A stretch of 64,000 nt of DNA from an uncultured Flaviramulus sp. (GCA_947501105.1 CANMUP010000001.1:1036688-1100687), one strand, 5' to 3'; shown: positions 17,768 to 27,022, counted from the first letter of the stretch. The notes: generated by a model not told the origin, from the letters alone. Program-made: numbers and translations.

Positions 17768-18994
17768 ATGAAAGAATTATTAAAAAAATACGAAAATAAA
17801 GAACCAGAAATTGTTTTTAATTGGAAAGACCCAGAAACGGATGCTGAGGGCTGGACGGTTATAAATTCGCTTCGCGGAGGTGCTGCTGGAGGCGGAACAA
17901 GAATGCGAAAAGGTTTAGATATGAATGAGGTTTTGTCTTTAGCAAAAACCATGGAAATTAAGTTTACCGTATCTGGTCCATCTATTGGAGGCGCAAAATC
18001 GGGTATTAATTTTGATCCAAAAGACCCTCGTAAAACGGGCGTATTAGAACGTTGGTATGCCGCGGTATCGCCATTACTTAAAAGTTATTATGGTACAGGT
18101 GGCGATTTGAATGTTGATGAAATTCACGAAGTTATTCCTATTACAGAAGAAAGTGGTGTTTGGCACCCACAAGAAGGCGTTTTTAATGGACATTTTAAAC
18201 CTACTGAAGCCGATAAAATTAATAGAATTGGGCAGTTAAGACAAGGCGTTATTAAGGTTATTGAAAATGCAATATACTCTCCAAGTGTTTCAAGAAAATA
18301 TACGGTAGCAGATATGATAACGGGCTTTGGTGTTGCCGAAGCTGTGAAACAATATTATGCTATTTATGGCGGAGATATTAAAGGGAAACGTGCCGTAGTA
18401 CAAGGTTTTGGTAATGTAGGGGCAGCGGCAGCATTTTATTTATCGCAAATGGGAGCCAAAGTAGTTGGCATAATTGATATAGCTGGAGGGTTAATTAATG
18501 AAGATGGTTTTACTTTTGAAGAAATTACTAACTTGTTCTTAGCAAAAAATGGAAACACACTTAATGCTGAAAATTTAATTCCTTTTGAAGAAGTTAACGA
18601 AAAAATTTGGGCCATTAATACTGAAATTTTTGCACCATGTGCCGCATCACGATTAATTACGATTCACCAAATTGATGAATTGATAGATAGTGGCTTAGAA
18701 GTTATATCTTGTGGAGCTAATGTGCCTTTTGCTGATAAAGAGATTTTCTTTGGTCCTATAATGGAGCATACAGATTATAGAGTGAGTTTAATACCTGATT
18801 TTATTTCTAATTGTGGCATGGCACGTGTTTTTGCTTATTTTATGGAGCGCCGTGTACAAATGACCGACGAAGCTATATTTAACGATACCTCAAATAAAAT
18901 TAAAGAAGCGATAGAAAAAGTTTATAATAAAAACCAAGCTAAAACAGGAATAAGTGCAACAGCATTTGAGATTGCCTTAAACCAACTAATATAA
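17768..18994 (+). CDS. Glu/Leu/Phe/Val-type amino acid dehydrogenase
   Basis: A 408-residue NAD(P)-dependent dehydrogenase that interconverts an amino acid with its 2-oxo acid and ammonia. The N-terminal substrate domain has SLRGGAAGGGTRMR, then MEIKFTVSGPSIGGAKSGI with the catalytic Lys, and GTGGDLNVDE. The Rossmann domain has AVVQGFGNVGAAAAFYL. CAASRLIT and VISCGANVPF complete the site. Flavobacterial members are usually annotated as leucine dehydrogenase or Glu dehydrogenase; the sequence alone does not settle the substrate. It precedes nhaD by 13 nt and is probably co-transcribed with it. Confidence 0.9.
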   Translation: MKELLKKYENKEPEIVFNWKDPETDAEGWTVINSLRGGAAGGGTRMRKGLDMNEVLSLAKTMEIKFTVSGPSIGGAKSGINFDPKDPRKTGVLERWYAAVSPLLKSYYGTGGDLNVDEIHEVIPITEESGVWHPQEGVFNGHFKPTEADKINRIGQLRQGVIKVIENAIYSPSVSRKYTVADMITGFGVAEAVKQYYAIYGGDIKGKRAVVQGFGNVGAAAAFYLSQMGAKVVGIIDIAGGLINEDGFTFEEITNLFLAKNGNTLNAENLIPFEEVNEKIWAINTEIFAPCAASRLITIHQIDELIDSGLEVISCGANVPFADKEIFFGPIMEHTDYRVSLIPDFISNCGMARVFAYFMERRVQMTDEAIFNDTSNKIKEAIEKVYNKNQAKTGISATAFEIALNQLI

Positions 18995-19007
18995 AAACCA
19001 AACATAT

Positions 19008-20399
19008 ATGGAAGCTGCAATTATTTTAGTATTTGTAATGGGCTATTTAGCCATTACCTTAGAGCATAATATAAAAATTGATAAACTAATCCCTGCATTG
19101 GTCATGATGGCTATTTGTTGGGCGTTAATTGCTTTAGGTATTGATAGCTTCCCCCAATGGTTTGATTCTGGTAAGCATACACTACTAGAAAATTTTGGGC
19201 TTTTAGGTCATGAGGAAAAAATGCACCTCATGGAAGAAACACTTTTGCATCATTTAGGTAAAACGGCAGAAATATTAGTATTCCTATTGGGCGCCATGAC
19301 TATTGTAGAAATCATTGATTATTTTGATGGTTTTTCAACAATCAAAGACTTTATAAAAACAAAAAAGAAAAGTAAAATACTTTGGATTTTCTGCTGCTTA
19401 GCATTTGTGCTTTCTGCTATTATAGATAATTTAACAGCTACAATTGTTTTAATATCTATTCTTCAAAAAATTGTAAAAGATAGAAGTGCACGTATTTGGT
19501 ATGCAGGTTTAATTATTATTGCGGCTAATGCTGGTGGAGCATTCTCTCCAATTGGAGATGTAACAACCACAATGCTTTGGATTGGTAATAAAGTTTCTAC
19601 AGGACATTTATTTGTTTATTTGTTTATTCCATCATTGATATGTATGGTTGTTCCTGCTATTATAGCCTCTTTTTTACCTGCTTTTAAAGGGAATTTAGAG
19701 ATAGAAGAAGCAGAAGATAAACCAAAAAGTAGATTCAGTGGTACGATGCTGTATTTAGGTTTGGGAGCTATTGTTTTTGTGCCAATTTTTAAAGTGATAA
19801 CACATTTGCCTCCTTATGTTGGTATGATGTTATCTTTAGGTGTTGTGGCTATTTTTGCTGAAGTTTATAGTAACTCTAAGTTTAGTATGACCGAGATTGA
19901 TTCAACGGAAAGCGATGCTCATGCTATGCATAGTCCGGTGCATCATTCATTGTCAAAAATTGAGTTACCAAGCATTCTATTCTTTTTAGGTATTTTAATG
20001 GCTGTTGCTGCTTTAGAATCTTTAGGGATTTTATTTGGTTTTGCAAGTACTTTAAAAGAGTCGGTACCAATGTTAGGAACAGAAATGGATGGCACAGTAG
20101 TGTCAGATTTAGTAGTGGTTTTACTAGGTGTTGGGTCTGCTGTTATAGATAATGTACCTTTAGTAGCGGCAAGCTTAGGGATGTTTACTGAGCCTTTAGA
20201 CGATCAACTTTGGCACTTTATTGCGTATTCTGCAGGAACTGGAGGTAGTATGCTAATTATTGGCTCTGCAGCTGGAGTTGTAGCAATGGGAATGGAAAAA
20301 ATAGATTTTTTCTGGTACTTAAAAAAGATTTCTTGGTTAGCATTAATTGGTTTCCTTGCAGGAGCAGGAGCATTTATGTTTACTAGAACTTTATTTTAA
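19008..20399 (+). CDS. nhaD: NhaD-type Na+/H+ antiporter
   Basis: A 463-residue inner-membrane protein with about a dozen hydrophobic spans. It matches the NhaD branch of the ion-transporter superfamily. The two pseudo-symmetric ion-binding loops are visible as SAIIDNLTATIVLIS with NAGGAFSPIGDVTT in the first half, and AVIDNVPLVAAS with GTGGSMLIIGSAAGV in the second half. NhaD exchanges cytosolic Na+ or Li+ for protons and is common in marine bacteria, which fits a marine flavobacterium. It follows the amino acid dehydrogenase gene closely. Two hairpins follow the gene. Confidence 0.93.
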   Translation: MEAAIILVFVMGYLAITLEHNIKIDKLIPALVMMAICWALIALGIDSFPQWFDSGKHTLLENFGLLGHEEKMHLMEETLLHHLGKTAEILVFLLGAMTIVEIIDYFDGFSTIKDFIKTKKKSKILWIFCCLAFVLSAIIDNLTATIVLISILQKIVKDRSARIWYAGLIIIAANAGGAFSPIGDVTTTMLWIGNKVSTGHLFVYLFIPSLICMVVPAIIASFLPAFKGNLEIEEAEDKPKSRFSGTMLYLGLGAIVFVPIFKVITHLPPYVGMMLSLGVVAIFAEVYSNSKFSMTEIDSTESDAHAMHSPVHHSLSKIELPSILFFLGILMAVAALESLGILFGFASTLKESVPMLGTEMDGTVVSDLVVVLLGVGSAVIDNVPLVAASLGMFTEPLDDQLWHFIAYSAGTGGSMLIIGSAAGVVAMGMEKIDFFWYLKKISWLALIGFLAGAGAFMFTRTLF

Positions 20400-20443
20400 T
20401 TGAAAATAACGTCTCGTTTTTTATCGAGATTTCAAATGAACCA

Positions 20444-20468
20444 GTCATTCTCGCAATAGTGAGAATCT
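20444..20468 (+). repeat. GTCATTCT..AGAATCT intergenic repeat, copy 1
   Basis: The arms ATTCTC / GAGAAT sit inside flanks GTC and CT. It resembles the element at 37533-37558 (GTTATTCTGAA..TTCAGAATCT) and short dispersed repeats of this form that I recall from flavobacterial genomes. Confidence 0.5.
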
Positions 20469-20469
20469 A

Positions 20470-20488
20470 AGCAAAAAGTGTTTTTGCT
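20470..20488 (+). terminator. Hairpin after nhaD, possible terminator
   Basis: Perfect 8-bp stem AGCAAAAA / TTTTTGCT with loop GTG, about 70 nt after nhaD. There is no long T-run beyond the stem, so efficiency is uncertain. Confidence 0.45.
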
Positions 20489-20538
20489 ATACTTTAACAA
20501 TAAAAGATACGTTATACAGTTGCAATAAATTTAATTAT

Positions 20539-21237
20539 ATGCTAAATATTTTATTACTAAACACACAAGACGGAGCAGAAGTGCTTACTGATGAATCGGT
20601 TGAAAAAACACTTTCAATCATCGAATTAATAAGTAGCGGTGGCGCTGCAGGACAAGTTATAATTGCACTTTTATTTTTACTGCTTATTGTGGCTTCTTAC
20701 ATTTATTTTGAAAGAATATTTGCTATAAAAGCAGCATCAAAAGTAGATGCTAATTTTATGAATCAAATTAAAGATCACGTAAGTAATGGTAAAATTGACT
20801 CGGCACAAATGCTTTGCGCGCAAGTAAATTCACCGGTATCAAGATTAATTGGTAAAGGTATTTCCAGAATAGGAAAACCACTAGCTGATATTAATACAGC
20901 AATTGAAAACGCTGGACGATTAGAGATATATGGCTTAGAAAAAAACGTGAGTATTCTAGCAACAATCTCTGGTGCGGCACCCATGATTGGATTTCTTGGT
21001 ACGGTAGTTGGAATGATATTAGCAATATTTGAATTGGCTAATGCAGGTGGAACTATTGAAATGGATGTTTTAGCAGGCGGATTATATACCGCAATGACAA
21101 CCACAGTAGCTGGTTTAATAGTTGGTATTATAGGATACATTGCTTACAATCATTTAGTGGTTAGAACCGATAAAGTAGTGTATCAAATGGAAGCTAATTC
21201 ATTAGAGTTTTTAGATCATTTAAACGAACCAACGTAA
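20539..21237 (+). CDS. exbB: MotA/TolQ/ExbB proton channel family protein
   Basis: A 232-residue inner-membrane protein with three membrane spans (about 37-60, 135-160, 175-200). The conserved segment SGAAPMIGFLGTVVGMILAI and the following TAMTTTVAGLIVGIIGY form the proton path typical of ExbB and TolQ. With ExbD it converts proton-motive force into movement of a TonB- or TolA-like rod. It is separated by 1 nt from the exbD-like gene and opens the energising cluster. Whether it is the ExbB of TonB transport or the TolQ of a Tol-Pal-like system is not fully settled; see the third gene. Confidence 0.9.
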   Translation: MLNILLLNTQDGAEVLTDESVEKTLSIIELISSGGAAGQVIIALLFLLLIVASYIYFERIFAIKAASKVDANFMNQIKDHVSNGKIDSAQMLCAQVNSPVSRLIGKGISRIGKPLADINTAIENAGRLEIYGLEKNVSILATISGAAPMIGFLGTVVGMILAIFELANAGGTIEMDVLAGGLYTAMTTTVAGLIVGIIGYIAYNHLVVRTDKVVYQMEANSLEFLDHLNEPT

Positions 21238-21238
21238 T

Positions 21239-21631
21239 ATGAATTTTAGAGGAAGAAATAAAATCACACCAGAATTCAATATGTCGTCAATGACAGATAT
21301 TGTATTTCTGCTACTTATTTTTTTTATGATTGCCTCCACTTTGGTTACCACCAATGCTATTGATATTATTTTACCAAAAGCAAGTGGTAAAACTGAAAAT
21401 AAAAGATCGGTGGCGGTAAGTATTAAAAAAGATTTGACTTATTATATCGATCAAAAACGAGTAGGTGTAAGTGTTTTAGAAAATGAGTTATTGGCAGCAT
21501 TGTCTTCTCAAGAAAAACCGACTATAGTTTTAAGAGCTGAAAAATCGGTACCTGTTGAGAATGTTGTAAAAGTGATGGATATAGCCAACAGAAATAAATT
21601 TAAAGTCATTTTAGCTGTAAAGCCTAATTAG
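21239..21631 (+). CDS. exbD: ExbD/TolR family biopolymer transporter
   Basis: A 130-residue protein with one N-terminal membrane span in SSMTDIVFLLLIFFMIAST; the Asp of MTDIVF is the conserved proton-binding residue. The periplasmic domain (about 45-130) has the ExbD/TolR fold pattern with VVLRAEKSV-like strands near the end (PTIVLRAEKSVPVENVVKVM). It sits between the exbB-like gene and the TonB/TolA-like gene with gaps of 1 and 2 nt, so the three are one operon and one complex. Confidence 0.92.
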   Translation: MNFRGRNKITPEFNMSSMTDIVFLLLIFFMIASTLVTTNAIDIILPKASGKTENKRSVAVSIKKDLTYYIDQKRVGVSVLENELLAALSSQEKPTIVLRAEKSVPVENVVKVMDIANRNKFKVILAVKPN

Positions 21632-21633
21632 AT

Positions 21634-22485
21634 ATGAAATATTTTGAAACAATACATGAGAAGAATTCTGCTAGAATCACAGCGTTGATTACTATCATTC
21701 TTCTAGTGCTATTGTTTGTGGTTGGTACAACGTATATGGATCCTCCAGAAGAGTACGGCGTTGCTGTAAATTTTGGAACGACAGATTTTGGTAAAGGTAA
21801 CGTGCAACCTAAAAAACCTGTAAAGTCTGAACCTCGAAAAGTAGAAGAGCCACCACAACCGGATGTTTCTAAAGCAGAGCCTACAAAATCATCTGACACT
21901 AAAGAAGAGGTTTTAACTGAGGATAACTCTGAAGCCATAGCAATAAAAAAACAGAAAGAAGCAGAAGCAAAAGCAAAAGCCATTGCTGATGCTAAAGCAA
22001 AAGCAGAGGCCGATAGAATTGCCAAAGAAAAACGTGTGGAAGATGAAAAGAGGAAAAAGCTTGATGCTTTAATTGGAGGTGTTAGTAAGTCTGAAGGTAG
22101 CGAAACAGGTAGTGAAGGCAACGATAATAAAGCAGGTGATAAAGGGCAACTAAATGGCGACCCTTATGCTCCAAGTTATTTTGGTCCAGGTTCTGGATCG
22201 GGTAGTGGAGGAGTAGGTTATGGTTTAAATGGTAGAGGTCGAGCATCATATAAAAAACTTAAACAAGATTGTAACGAATCTGGAATGGTTATCGTTAGAA
22301 TTGTAGTTAACAGAAACGGGAACGTAGTAGAAGCAACTCCTGGTGTAAAAGGAACTACAAATACAGCACAATGCTTACTGGTACCTGCAAAAAAAATAGC
22401 TATGTCTCATAAATGGCCAGCAGATTCTAAAGCGCCAGCAAAACAAATCGGTTTTGTTAAGGTAAACTTCAAACTTGGTCAATAA
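21634..22485 (+). CDS. TonB/TolA-like energy transducer
   Basis: A 283-residue protein anchored by one span (about 14-32, RITALITIILLVLLFVVGT). A proline- and lysine-rich stretch follows (about 55-95), then a charged Ala/Lys/Glu helix (about 108-148, KQKEAEAKAKAIADAKAKAE), a Gly/Ser-rich linker (about 180-200), and a C-terminal TonB-like domain with GMVIVRIVVNRNGNVVEA. The long Ala/Lys helix is closer to TolA than to classical TonB, while the C-terminal strand resembles TonB of Bacteroidota. It works with the two preceding gene products to transmit force to outer-membrane proteins. The folC gene begins 3 nt later. Confidence 0.85.
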   Translation: MKYFETIHEKNSARITALITIILLVLLFVVGTTYMDPPEEYGVAVNFGTTDFGKGNVQPKKPVKSEPRKVEEPPQPDVSKAEPTKSSDTKEEVLTEDNSEAIAIKKQKEAEAKAKAIADAKAKAEADRIAKEKRVEDEKRKKLDALIGGVSKSEGSETGSEGNDNKAGDKGQLNGDPYAPSYFGPGSGSGSGGVGYGLNGRGRASYKKLKQDCNESGMVIVRIVVNRNGNVVEATPGVKGTTNTAQCLLVPAKKIAMSHKWPADSKAPAKQIGFVKVNFKLGQ

Positions 22486-22488
22486 ATA

Positions 22489-23706
22489 ATGACGTATCAA
22501 GATACACTAAATTGGATGTTTTCTCAACTACCAATGTATCAAAAACAGGGTAAATCAGCCTATAAAACAGATTTAAGTAATACGCTTTTACTTGTTAATC
22601 ATTTACACAATCCACATAATAATTTTAAGTCTATTCACGTAGCAGGAACCAATGGTAAAGGGTCCACTAGCCATTTGTTAGCTTCTGTTTTGCAAGAGGC
22701 AGGTTGTCATGTTGGTTTATATACTTCACCACATTTAAAGGATTTTAGAGAGCGTATTAAAATAAACGGGAAAGATGTAAGCAAGCAGTTTGTAATTGAT
22801 TTTATAAAACGAAATAAAGCCTTTTTTGAAGCCAATTCATTATCATTTTTTGAAATGACGGTTGGTATGGCTTTTGAGTATTTTTCAAAAAAGAAAGTTG
22901 ACATTGCTGTTGTTGAAGTGGGTTTGGGAGGCAGATTAGATTCTACTAACATTATCACGCCAGAAGTATCTGTAATTACAAATATTGGGATAGATCACAC
23001 CCAGTTTTTAGGAAATACACTAAAGGATATTGCTTTTGAAAAAGGAGGTATCATAAAGCCAAATATTCCAGTTGTTATTGGCGAAACCCAAAAAGAAACT
23101 CAATCCGTTTTTAAAGATTTGGCTAAAAAGAATAAAGCAAACATAGCTTTTGCAGATAAAGAAATTACTGAAGTTTATAAATCAGATTTATTAGGAAGCT
23201 ATCAAGTAAAAAATATTAGAACGGTTATCCAAACAATAAAGGAGCTCAATAAAAAAGGGTACAATATCTCTGAAGAAAACATAAAAAAAGGCTTACTGAA
23301 TGTCGTTAAAAATACAGGGCTGTTAGGACGATGGCAAGTTTTAAATAGCAAACCTAAAGTAGTTTGCGATACAGGGCATAATAGAGAAGGCTTACAATAT
23401 GTAATGCGCCAGCTTTTAAATGAAAAATTTGAGCAACTTCATATTGTTTTTGGTGTAGTGAATGATAAAGACTTAAATTCAATTACAGATTTATTGCCAA
23501 AAAAAGCCACTTATTATTTTTGCAAACCAGATATACCTAGAGGATTGGATGCCAATAAACTTAAATCTACATTTGATAAACTGAATCTAAAAGGGAAAGC
23601 CTATGACTCTGTAAAAGAAGCCTATAAAGAAGCTTTAAAGCATGCGAATTCAAACGATTTTGTATTTGTTGGCGGTAGTACTTTTGTAGTAGCAGAAGTA
23701 ATTTAA
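22489..23706 (+). CDS. folC: Bifunctional folylpolyglutamate/dihydrofolate synthase
   Basis: A 405-residue Mur-ligase-type enzyme that adds glutamate to dihydropteroate and to reduced folates in an ATP-dependent reaction. The P-loop GTNGKGSTSHLLAS is at about 51-64. The folate loop has GLYTSPHLKDFRERIKING, and EVGLGGRLDSTN and TNIGIDHTQFLG are the usual family blocks. The C-terminal domain contains CDTGHNREGL. Length is normal. It follows the TonB-like gene by 3 nt, so it probably shares the transcript although the function is unrelated. Confidence 0.95.
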   Translation: MTYQDTLNWMFSQLPMYQKQGKSAYKTDLSNTLLLVNHLHNPHNNFKSIHVAGTNGKGSTSHLLASVLQEAGCHVGLYTSPHLKDFRERIKINGKDVSKQFVIDFIKRNKAFFEANSLSFFEMTVGMAFEYFSKKKVDIAVVEVGLGGRLDSTNIITPEVSVITNIGIDHTQFLGNTLKDIAFEKGGIIKPNIPVVIGETQKETQSVFKDLAKKNKANIAFADKEITEVYKSDLLGSYQVKNIRTVIQTIKELNKKGYNISEENIKKGLLNVVKNTGLLGRWQVLNSKPKVVCDTGHNREGLQYVMRQLLNEKFEQLHIVFGVVNDKDLNSITDLLPKKATYYFCKPDIPRGLDANKLKSTFDKLNLKGKAYDSVKEAYKEALKHANSNDFVFVGGSTFVVAEVI

Positions 23707-23763
23707 TACTATTCCATTTTTAGACTATATTTGAAATCAAAAAATAAAAACAAAACAAACATT

Positions 23764-24504
23764 ATGAAGAATCTTTTTACACTTTTATTACTAGTTGTAA
23801 CTACTGTATCATTTGCTCAAGAATCAACACTTTTAAGACTAAACTATAATAAAGGTGATAAGTATTTAATGCAGATGGACATGAAGCAAAATATGGGTGA
23901 AGGGACTATGATTATGAACATGGCTATTGAAATGCCTATGGAAGTAATTGATGTTAATGACGGAGTCTATAGTTCAGAAATAAGCTTTAAGAGTATTAAA
24001 ATGTATATGGAACAAGCAGGTATGAAAATAAATTATGATTCAAATCTTAAGGAAGAAGATTTAGATGAAACTGCTAAAATGATGAGCGCACAAATGAAAC
24101 CTATGCTCGAAACGGTTTTATCTTCTAAAACTAATATCTATGGTGAAGTCTTAGAAATGAAGATGTTAGAAGGAACAGGAAATGCAGATCAGTTTACTAG
24201 TCAAGCTGAAAGTGTAACCTATCCAAAAGAAGCGGTAACTGTTGGATATTCGTGGACAGCAGAAAAAGACAGTAACGGAATGAAAATTAATAGCACCTAT
24301 ACCGTTAAATCTATTGATGATAAAGAAGTGGTAGTAGATGTTAAAGGTGATATCTCTGGTTCTTCTACAGGAAGCTTAACGGGAGTTATGAATATTGATA
24401 AAGTTTCGGGAGTGCCTACTTTATCTACTATTAATATGAGTTTTGAAATAACGGGGCAAAAGGTTGTTACTAAAGTTGTTATAGGGATGAAAGAAGTAGA
24501 GTAA
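23764..24504 (+). CDS. Secreted protein of DUF6263 type
   Basis: I start at ATG 23764, where a signal peptide begins (MKNLFTLLLLVVTTVSFAQ), not at the upstream TTG. The 246-residue product opens with LLRLNYNKGDKYLMQMDMKQ, the pattern of DUF6263 family proteins in Bacteroidota, and is rich in Met-containing beta strands. Function is unknown; it is likely periplasmic. A TATATTTG box at 23726-23733 could be its own -7 element. The protein encoded at 46640-47323 is also a Met-rich, single-domain secreted protein but looks like a different family. Confidence 0.75.
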   Translation: MKNLFTLLLLVVTTVSFAQESTLLRLNYNKGDKYLMQMDMKQNMGEGTMIMNMAIEMPMEVIDVNDGVYSSEISFKSIKMYMEQAGMKINYDSNLKEEDLDETAKMMSAQMKPMLETVLSSKTNIYGEVLEMKMLEGTGNADQFTSQAESVTYPKEAVTVGYSWTAEKDSNGMKINSTYTVKSIDDKEVVVDVKGDISGSSTGSLTGVMNIDKVSGVPTLSTINMSFEITGQKVVTKVVIGMKEVE

Positions 24505-24568
24505 TAGCGCTTTAAATGAATACTTAGTTTAAGAGTGAAAATTTATTTATTTTTTATTGAAAAAGTTT

Positions 24569-24597
24569 TTGCAATATTAAAAACTAGGTTATATTTG
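24569..24597 (+). promoter_or_regulatory. Promoter of tRNA-Val
   Basis: TTG at 24569-24571, an 18-nt spacer, and TATATTTG at 24590-24597 match the Bacteroidota -33/-7 consensus. The tRNA begins 14 nt downstream. Confidence 0.75.
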
Positions 24598-24611
24598 CAG
24601 TCCAATTTAGA

Positions 24612-24686
24612 GGGCGCGTAGCTCAGTTGGTTCAGAGCACTTGGTTTACACCCAAGGGGTCAGGGGTTCGAATCCCTTCGCGCCCA
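24612..24686 (+). tRNA. tRNA-Val, anticodon TAC
   Basis: A 75-nt cloverleaf. The acceptor arms GGGCGCG and CGCGCCC pair over 7 bp. The D-arm has GCTC..GAGC, and the anticodon stem CTTGG / CCAAG encloses loop TTTACAC, giving anticodon TAC (Val, GUA codons). The T-arm is AGGGG-TTCGAAT-CCCTT. The CCA end is not fully encoded (ACA follows). A matching promoter lies upstream and a terminator downstream, so it is a single-gene unit. Confidence 0.96.
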
Positions 24687-24700
24687 CAACATATAAAAAG

Positions 24701-24725
24701 TCCACACGAAGTGTGGATTTTTTTT
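24701..24725 (+). terminator. Terminator of tRNA-Val
   Basis: Stem TCCACAC / GTGTGGA, loop GAA, followed by a run of eight T residues, 14 nt after the tRNA. Confidence 0.85.
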
Positions 24726-24834
24726 GTTTTAAAGATACTATTCTTCATTGTTATTTACTTAGTAATAATAATGCTTTAGCTTAAACATGTTTACTTAAGA
24801 ATAATTTTATTATTTTTAATAAAATCTCTCATTT

Positions 24835-25605
24835 ATGGATAACAGTAGTATTAAAGAAGTATACAAAGAAATATTCAAATCCTACGAAAACCCATCCTTA
24901 GAAAAGCATATTGAAAAGATTAAAGAGTTAGATGTTTATCTGCCCTATAGTTCCACCTTTTTTTGCATTACTAATACCCAAGATTTAAGTTTTGAATTTA
25001 TAAGTAAGAATATGAATGCGTGCTTGGGTTTTGATATTAATGACTTAAAAGCCCGAGGTATGCGTTACTTTTGGAGTGAAATGCATCCTGAAGATTTGGA
25101 CTTGTGGCTTAAGGCTTTAAATGAACTTATGAATTTTACTCTAAAAGAAATTGATATTACTGAAAGAAGTAAAATGAGTTATACTTGGAACTATCGAATA
25201 AAAGATGCGAACGATAACTATATTAACGTAGTGCAAAACACGACACCTCTTGAGTTTGATAGTGATGAAAAACCTATAATTGGGCTAGCTCATTACACCG
25301 TACTAGATTCTAAAATAAAACTAGATATTACTGCTACAGCTAAATTGTTAAATGAAAATAATGAATACGAAACGGTGTATTTTAATAACTTTTCACAGAA
25401 ACTACTTACTAATGGTATTAGTAACAGAGAACGTGATATTATTAGACTATTAGTATTAAGTTATTCAAGTAAAGAGATTGGAGAACGACTCAATATAAGT
25501 TCTAACACAGTTGATACACACCGTAGAAACATTCTTAAAAAACTCAATATATCTTCAACAGGTGAGTTAATTGGGATGCTTAAAATGAATAAGAATTTTG
25601 TGTAA
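24835..25605 (+). CDS. PAS-domain LuxR-type transcriptional regulator
   Basis: A 256-residue protein. The N-terminal part (about 35-165) has the shape of a PAS domain: FCITNTQDLSFEFISKN, LGFDINDLKARG, MHPEDLDLW, then TWNYRIKDANDNYINV. The C-terminal about 65 residues are a LuxR helix-turn-helix: ISNRERDIIRLLVLSYSSKE, IGERLNISSNTVDTHRRNI, LKKLNISST. There is no receiver domain, so it is not a classic response regulator; a small ligand may bind the PAS domain. Flavobacteria carry several such one-component regulators. It is a single gene with its own strong terminator. No target is evident from context. Confidence 0.9.
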   Translation: MDNSSIKEVYKEIFKSYENPSLEKHIEKIKELDVYLPYSSTFFCITNTQDLSFEFISKNMNACLGFDINDLKARGMRYFWSEMHPEDLDLWLKALNELMNFTLKEIDITERSKMSYTWNYRIKDANDNYINVVQNTTPLEFDSDEKPIIGLAHYTVLDSKIKLDITATAKLLNENNEYETVYFNNFSQKLLTNGISNRERDIIRLLVLSYSSKEIGERLNISSNTVDTHRRNILKKLNISSTGELIGMLKMNKNFV

Positions 25606-25701
25606 ATACAATAATTACTCAAATTGAGTATTGTGTATTACTTAATATTCATACATCTTTGTAATGCTATTAATTAGTTCTTAAGGAGAAAGAACTATTT
25701 G

Positions 25702-25739
25702 AGGTATCTGGCATAATTTATACCAGATACCTTTTTTTT
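25702..25739 (+). terminator. Terminator of the PAS-LuxR gene
   Basis: Perfect 10-bp stem AGGTATCTGG / CCAGATACCT with an 11-nt loop and a T-run. It lies between the convergent PAS-LuxR and murF genes. Confidence 0.85.
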
Positions 25740-25744
25740 GAATA

Positions 25745-27022
25745 CTAGATTAACTCTAAAACTCTTTCTAAAGCCATACCACGAGATCCTTTAATTAATA
25801 GTGTGGTATGTTCTATTTGAGATAAGCTAAAATCATCTTTAAAGTTTTTAAATGCTTTATATTGAAGCGCTTTATCAGATTTGCTTTCTGACTGATAAAA
25901 GTTTTCACCAATAAAAATAATTTTATCAATGCTTAAAGAAGTAGCCAAATCTGTAATATTTTGATGCTCTTGTTTGGCATCATTACCAAGCTCGAACATA
26001 TCTCCAAGGATGGCTATTTTGTACCCTGTTTGTTTTTCGAAATTTAATAGCGCAGCATGCATGCTTGTAGGATTCGCATTGTAGGCGTCTAAGATGATTT
26101 TGTGGGTTCCTTTATTAATTATTTGTGAACGATTGTTAGTTGGTACATAACTCTCAATAGCTGTTTTTATGGCTTCAGTTTCTACTTCAAAATATTCTCC
26201 AATAGCTATAGCAGCAGCAATATTATTAAAGTTGTAATCTCCTATAAGTTGACTTTTTATGTTTGTGCCATTATATTTGCACTTAACAAATGGTTGAGCT
26301 TCAATAAAATCAATTGTAATATTTGCTAAAGTATTATTTCCAAAAACAAACCTTTTTGCCTCATTTGTTTTGTTAAGTTGAATAGTGTCTTTCTCATTAA
26401 CAAAAATGGTTTTATCGTTAGTAATTAAATAATCATACATTTCACTTTTACCTTTAATGACACCTTCAACGCTTCCAAAACCTTCTAAATGTGCTTTTCC
26501 AAAATTGGTTATATAACCATAGTCTGGTTTGGCAATATTGCATAAAAATTCAATTTCTTTTAAATGATTTGCTCCCATTTCTACAATTCCAATTTTGGTG
26601 TTAGAGTCCATCGAAAGCAGTGTTAAAGGCACACCAATATGATTGTTTAAATTACCAATAGTTGCTGTTGTGTTATATTTTTGTGATAGTACAGCGTTTA
26701 TTAATTCTTTAGTTGTTGTTTTTCCGTTGCTGCCAGTTAAAGCAATGATGGGAATATTTAAATGCATTCTGTGATAGGCTGCTAATTCCTGAAGAGTTTC
26801 AAGTACATTATTTACAAGAATAGTATGAGCTGAGGTTTTGTATTGTGGTTCATCGATAACTACATATTTTGCGCCTTTATTTAAGGCTTGTTCTGCATAA
26901 ACGTTTCCATTAAAGTTATCGCCTTTAAGTGCAAAAAAGATGTCGTTTTTTTGAATTTTTCTAGTATCAGTACAAACCGAATTACATTCTAAGAAAAGAC
27001 TATGTATTTGTTCTATTTTCAA
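25745..27022 (-). CDS. murF: UDP-MurNAc-tripeptide D-Ala-D-Ala ligase
   Basis: A 425-residue Mur ligase that adds the D-Ala-D-Ala dipeptide to the UDP-MurNAc-tripeptide, the last cytosolic step of peptidoglycan precursor synthesis. The P-loop ALTGSNGKTTTKELI, IGNLNNHIGVPLTLL, IVEMGANHLKEI, TNFGKAHLEGFGS and the C-terminal DAYNANPTSM and LGDMFELG are MurF signatures. Length is normal. It lies downstream of gldJ on the minus strand, with a terminator in between. Confidence 0.95.
   Translation of the reverse strand: MKIEQIHSLFLECNSVCTDTRKIQKNDIFFALKGDNFNGNVYAEQALNKGAKYVVIDEPQYKTSAHTILVNNVLETLQELAAYHRMHLNIPIIALTGSNGKTTTKELINAVLSQKYNTTATIGNLNNHIGVPLTLLSMDSNTKIGIVEMGANHLKEIEFLCNIAKPDYGYITNFGKAHLEGFGSVEGVIKGKSEMYDYLITNDKTIFVNEKDTIQLNKTNEAKRFVFGNNTLANITIDFIEAQPFVKCKYNGTNIKSQLIGDYNFNNIAAAIAIGEYFEVETEAIKTAIESYVPTNNRSQIINKGTHKIILDAYNANPTSMHAALLNFEKQTGYKIAILGDMFELGNDAKQEHQNITDLATSLSIDKIIFIGENFYQSESKSDKALQYKAFKNFKDDFSLSQIEHTTLLIKGSRGMALERVLELI

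Noticed and set aside
20412..20429. TCTCG / CGAGA hairpin after nhaD
   Set aside because: A 5-bp stem with a long T-rich loop is too weak to call.
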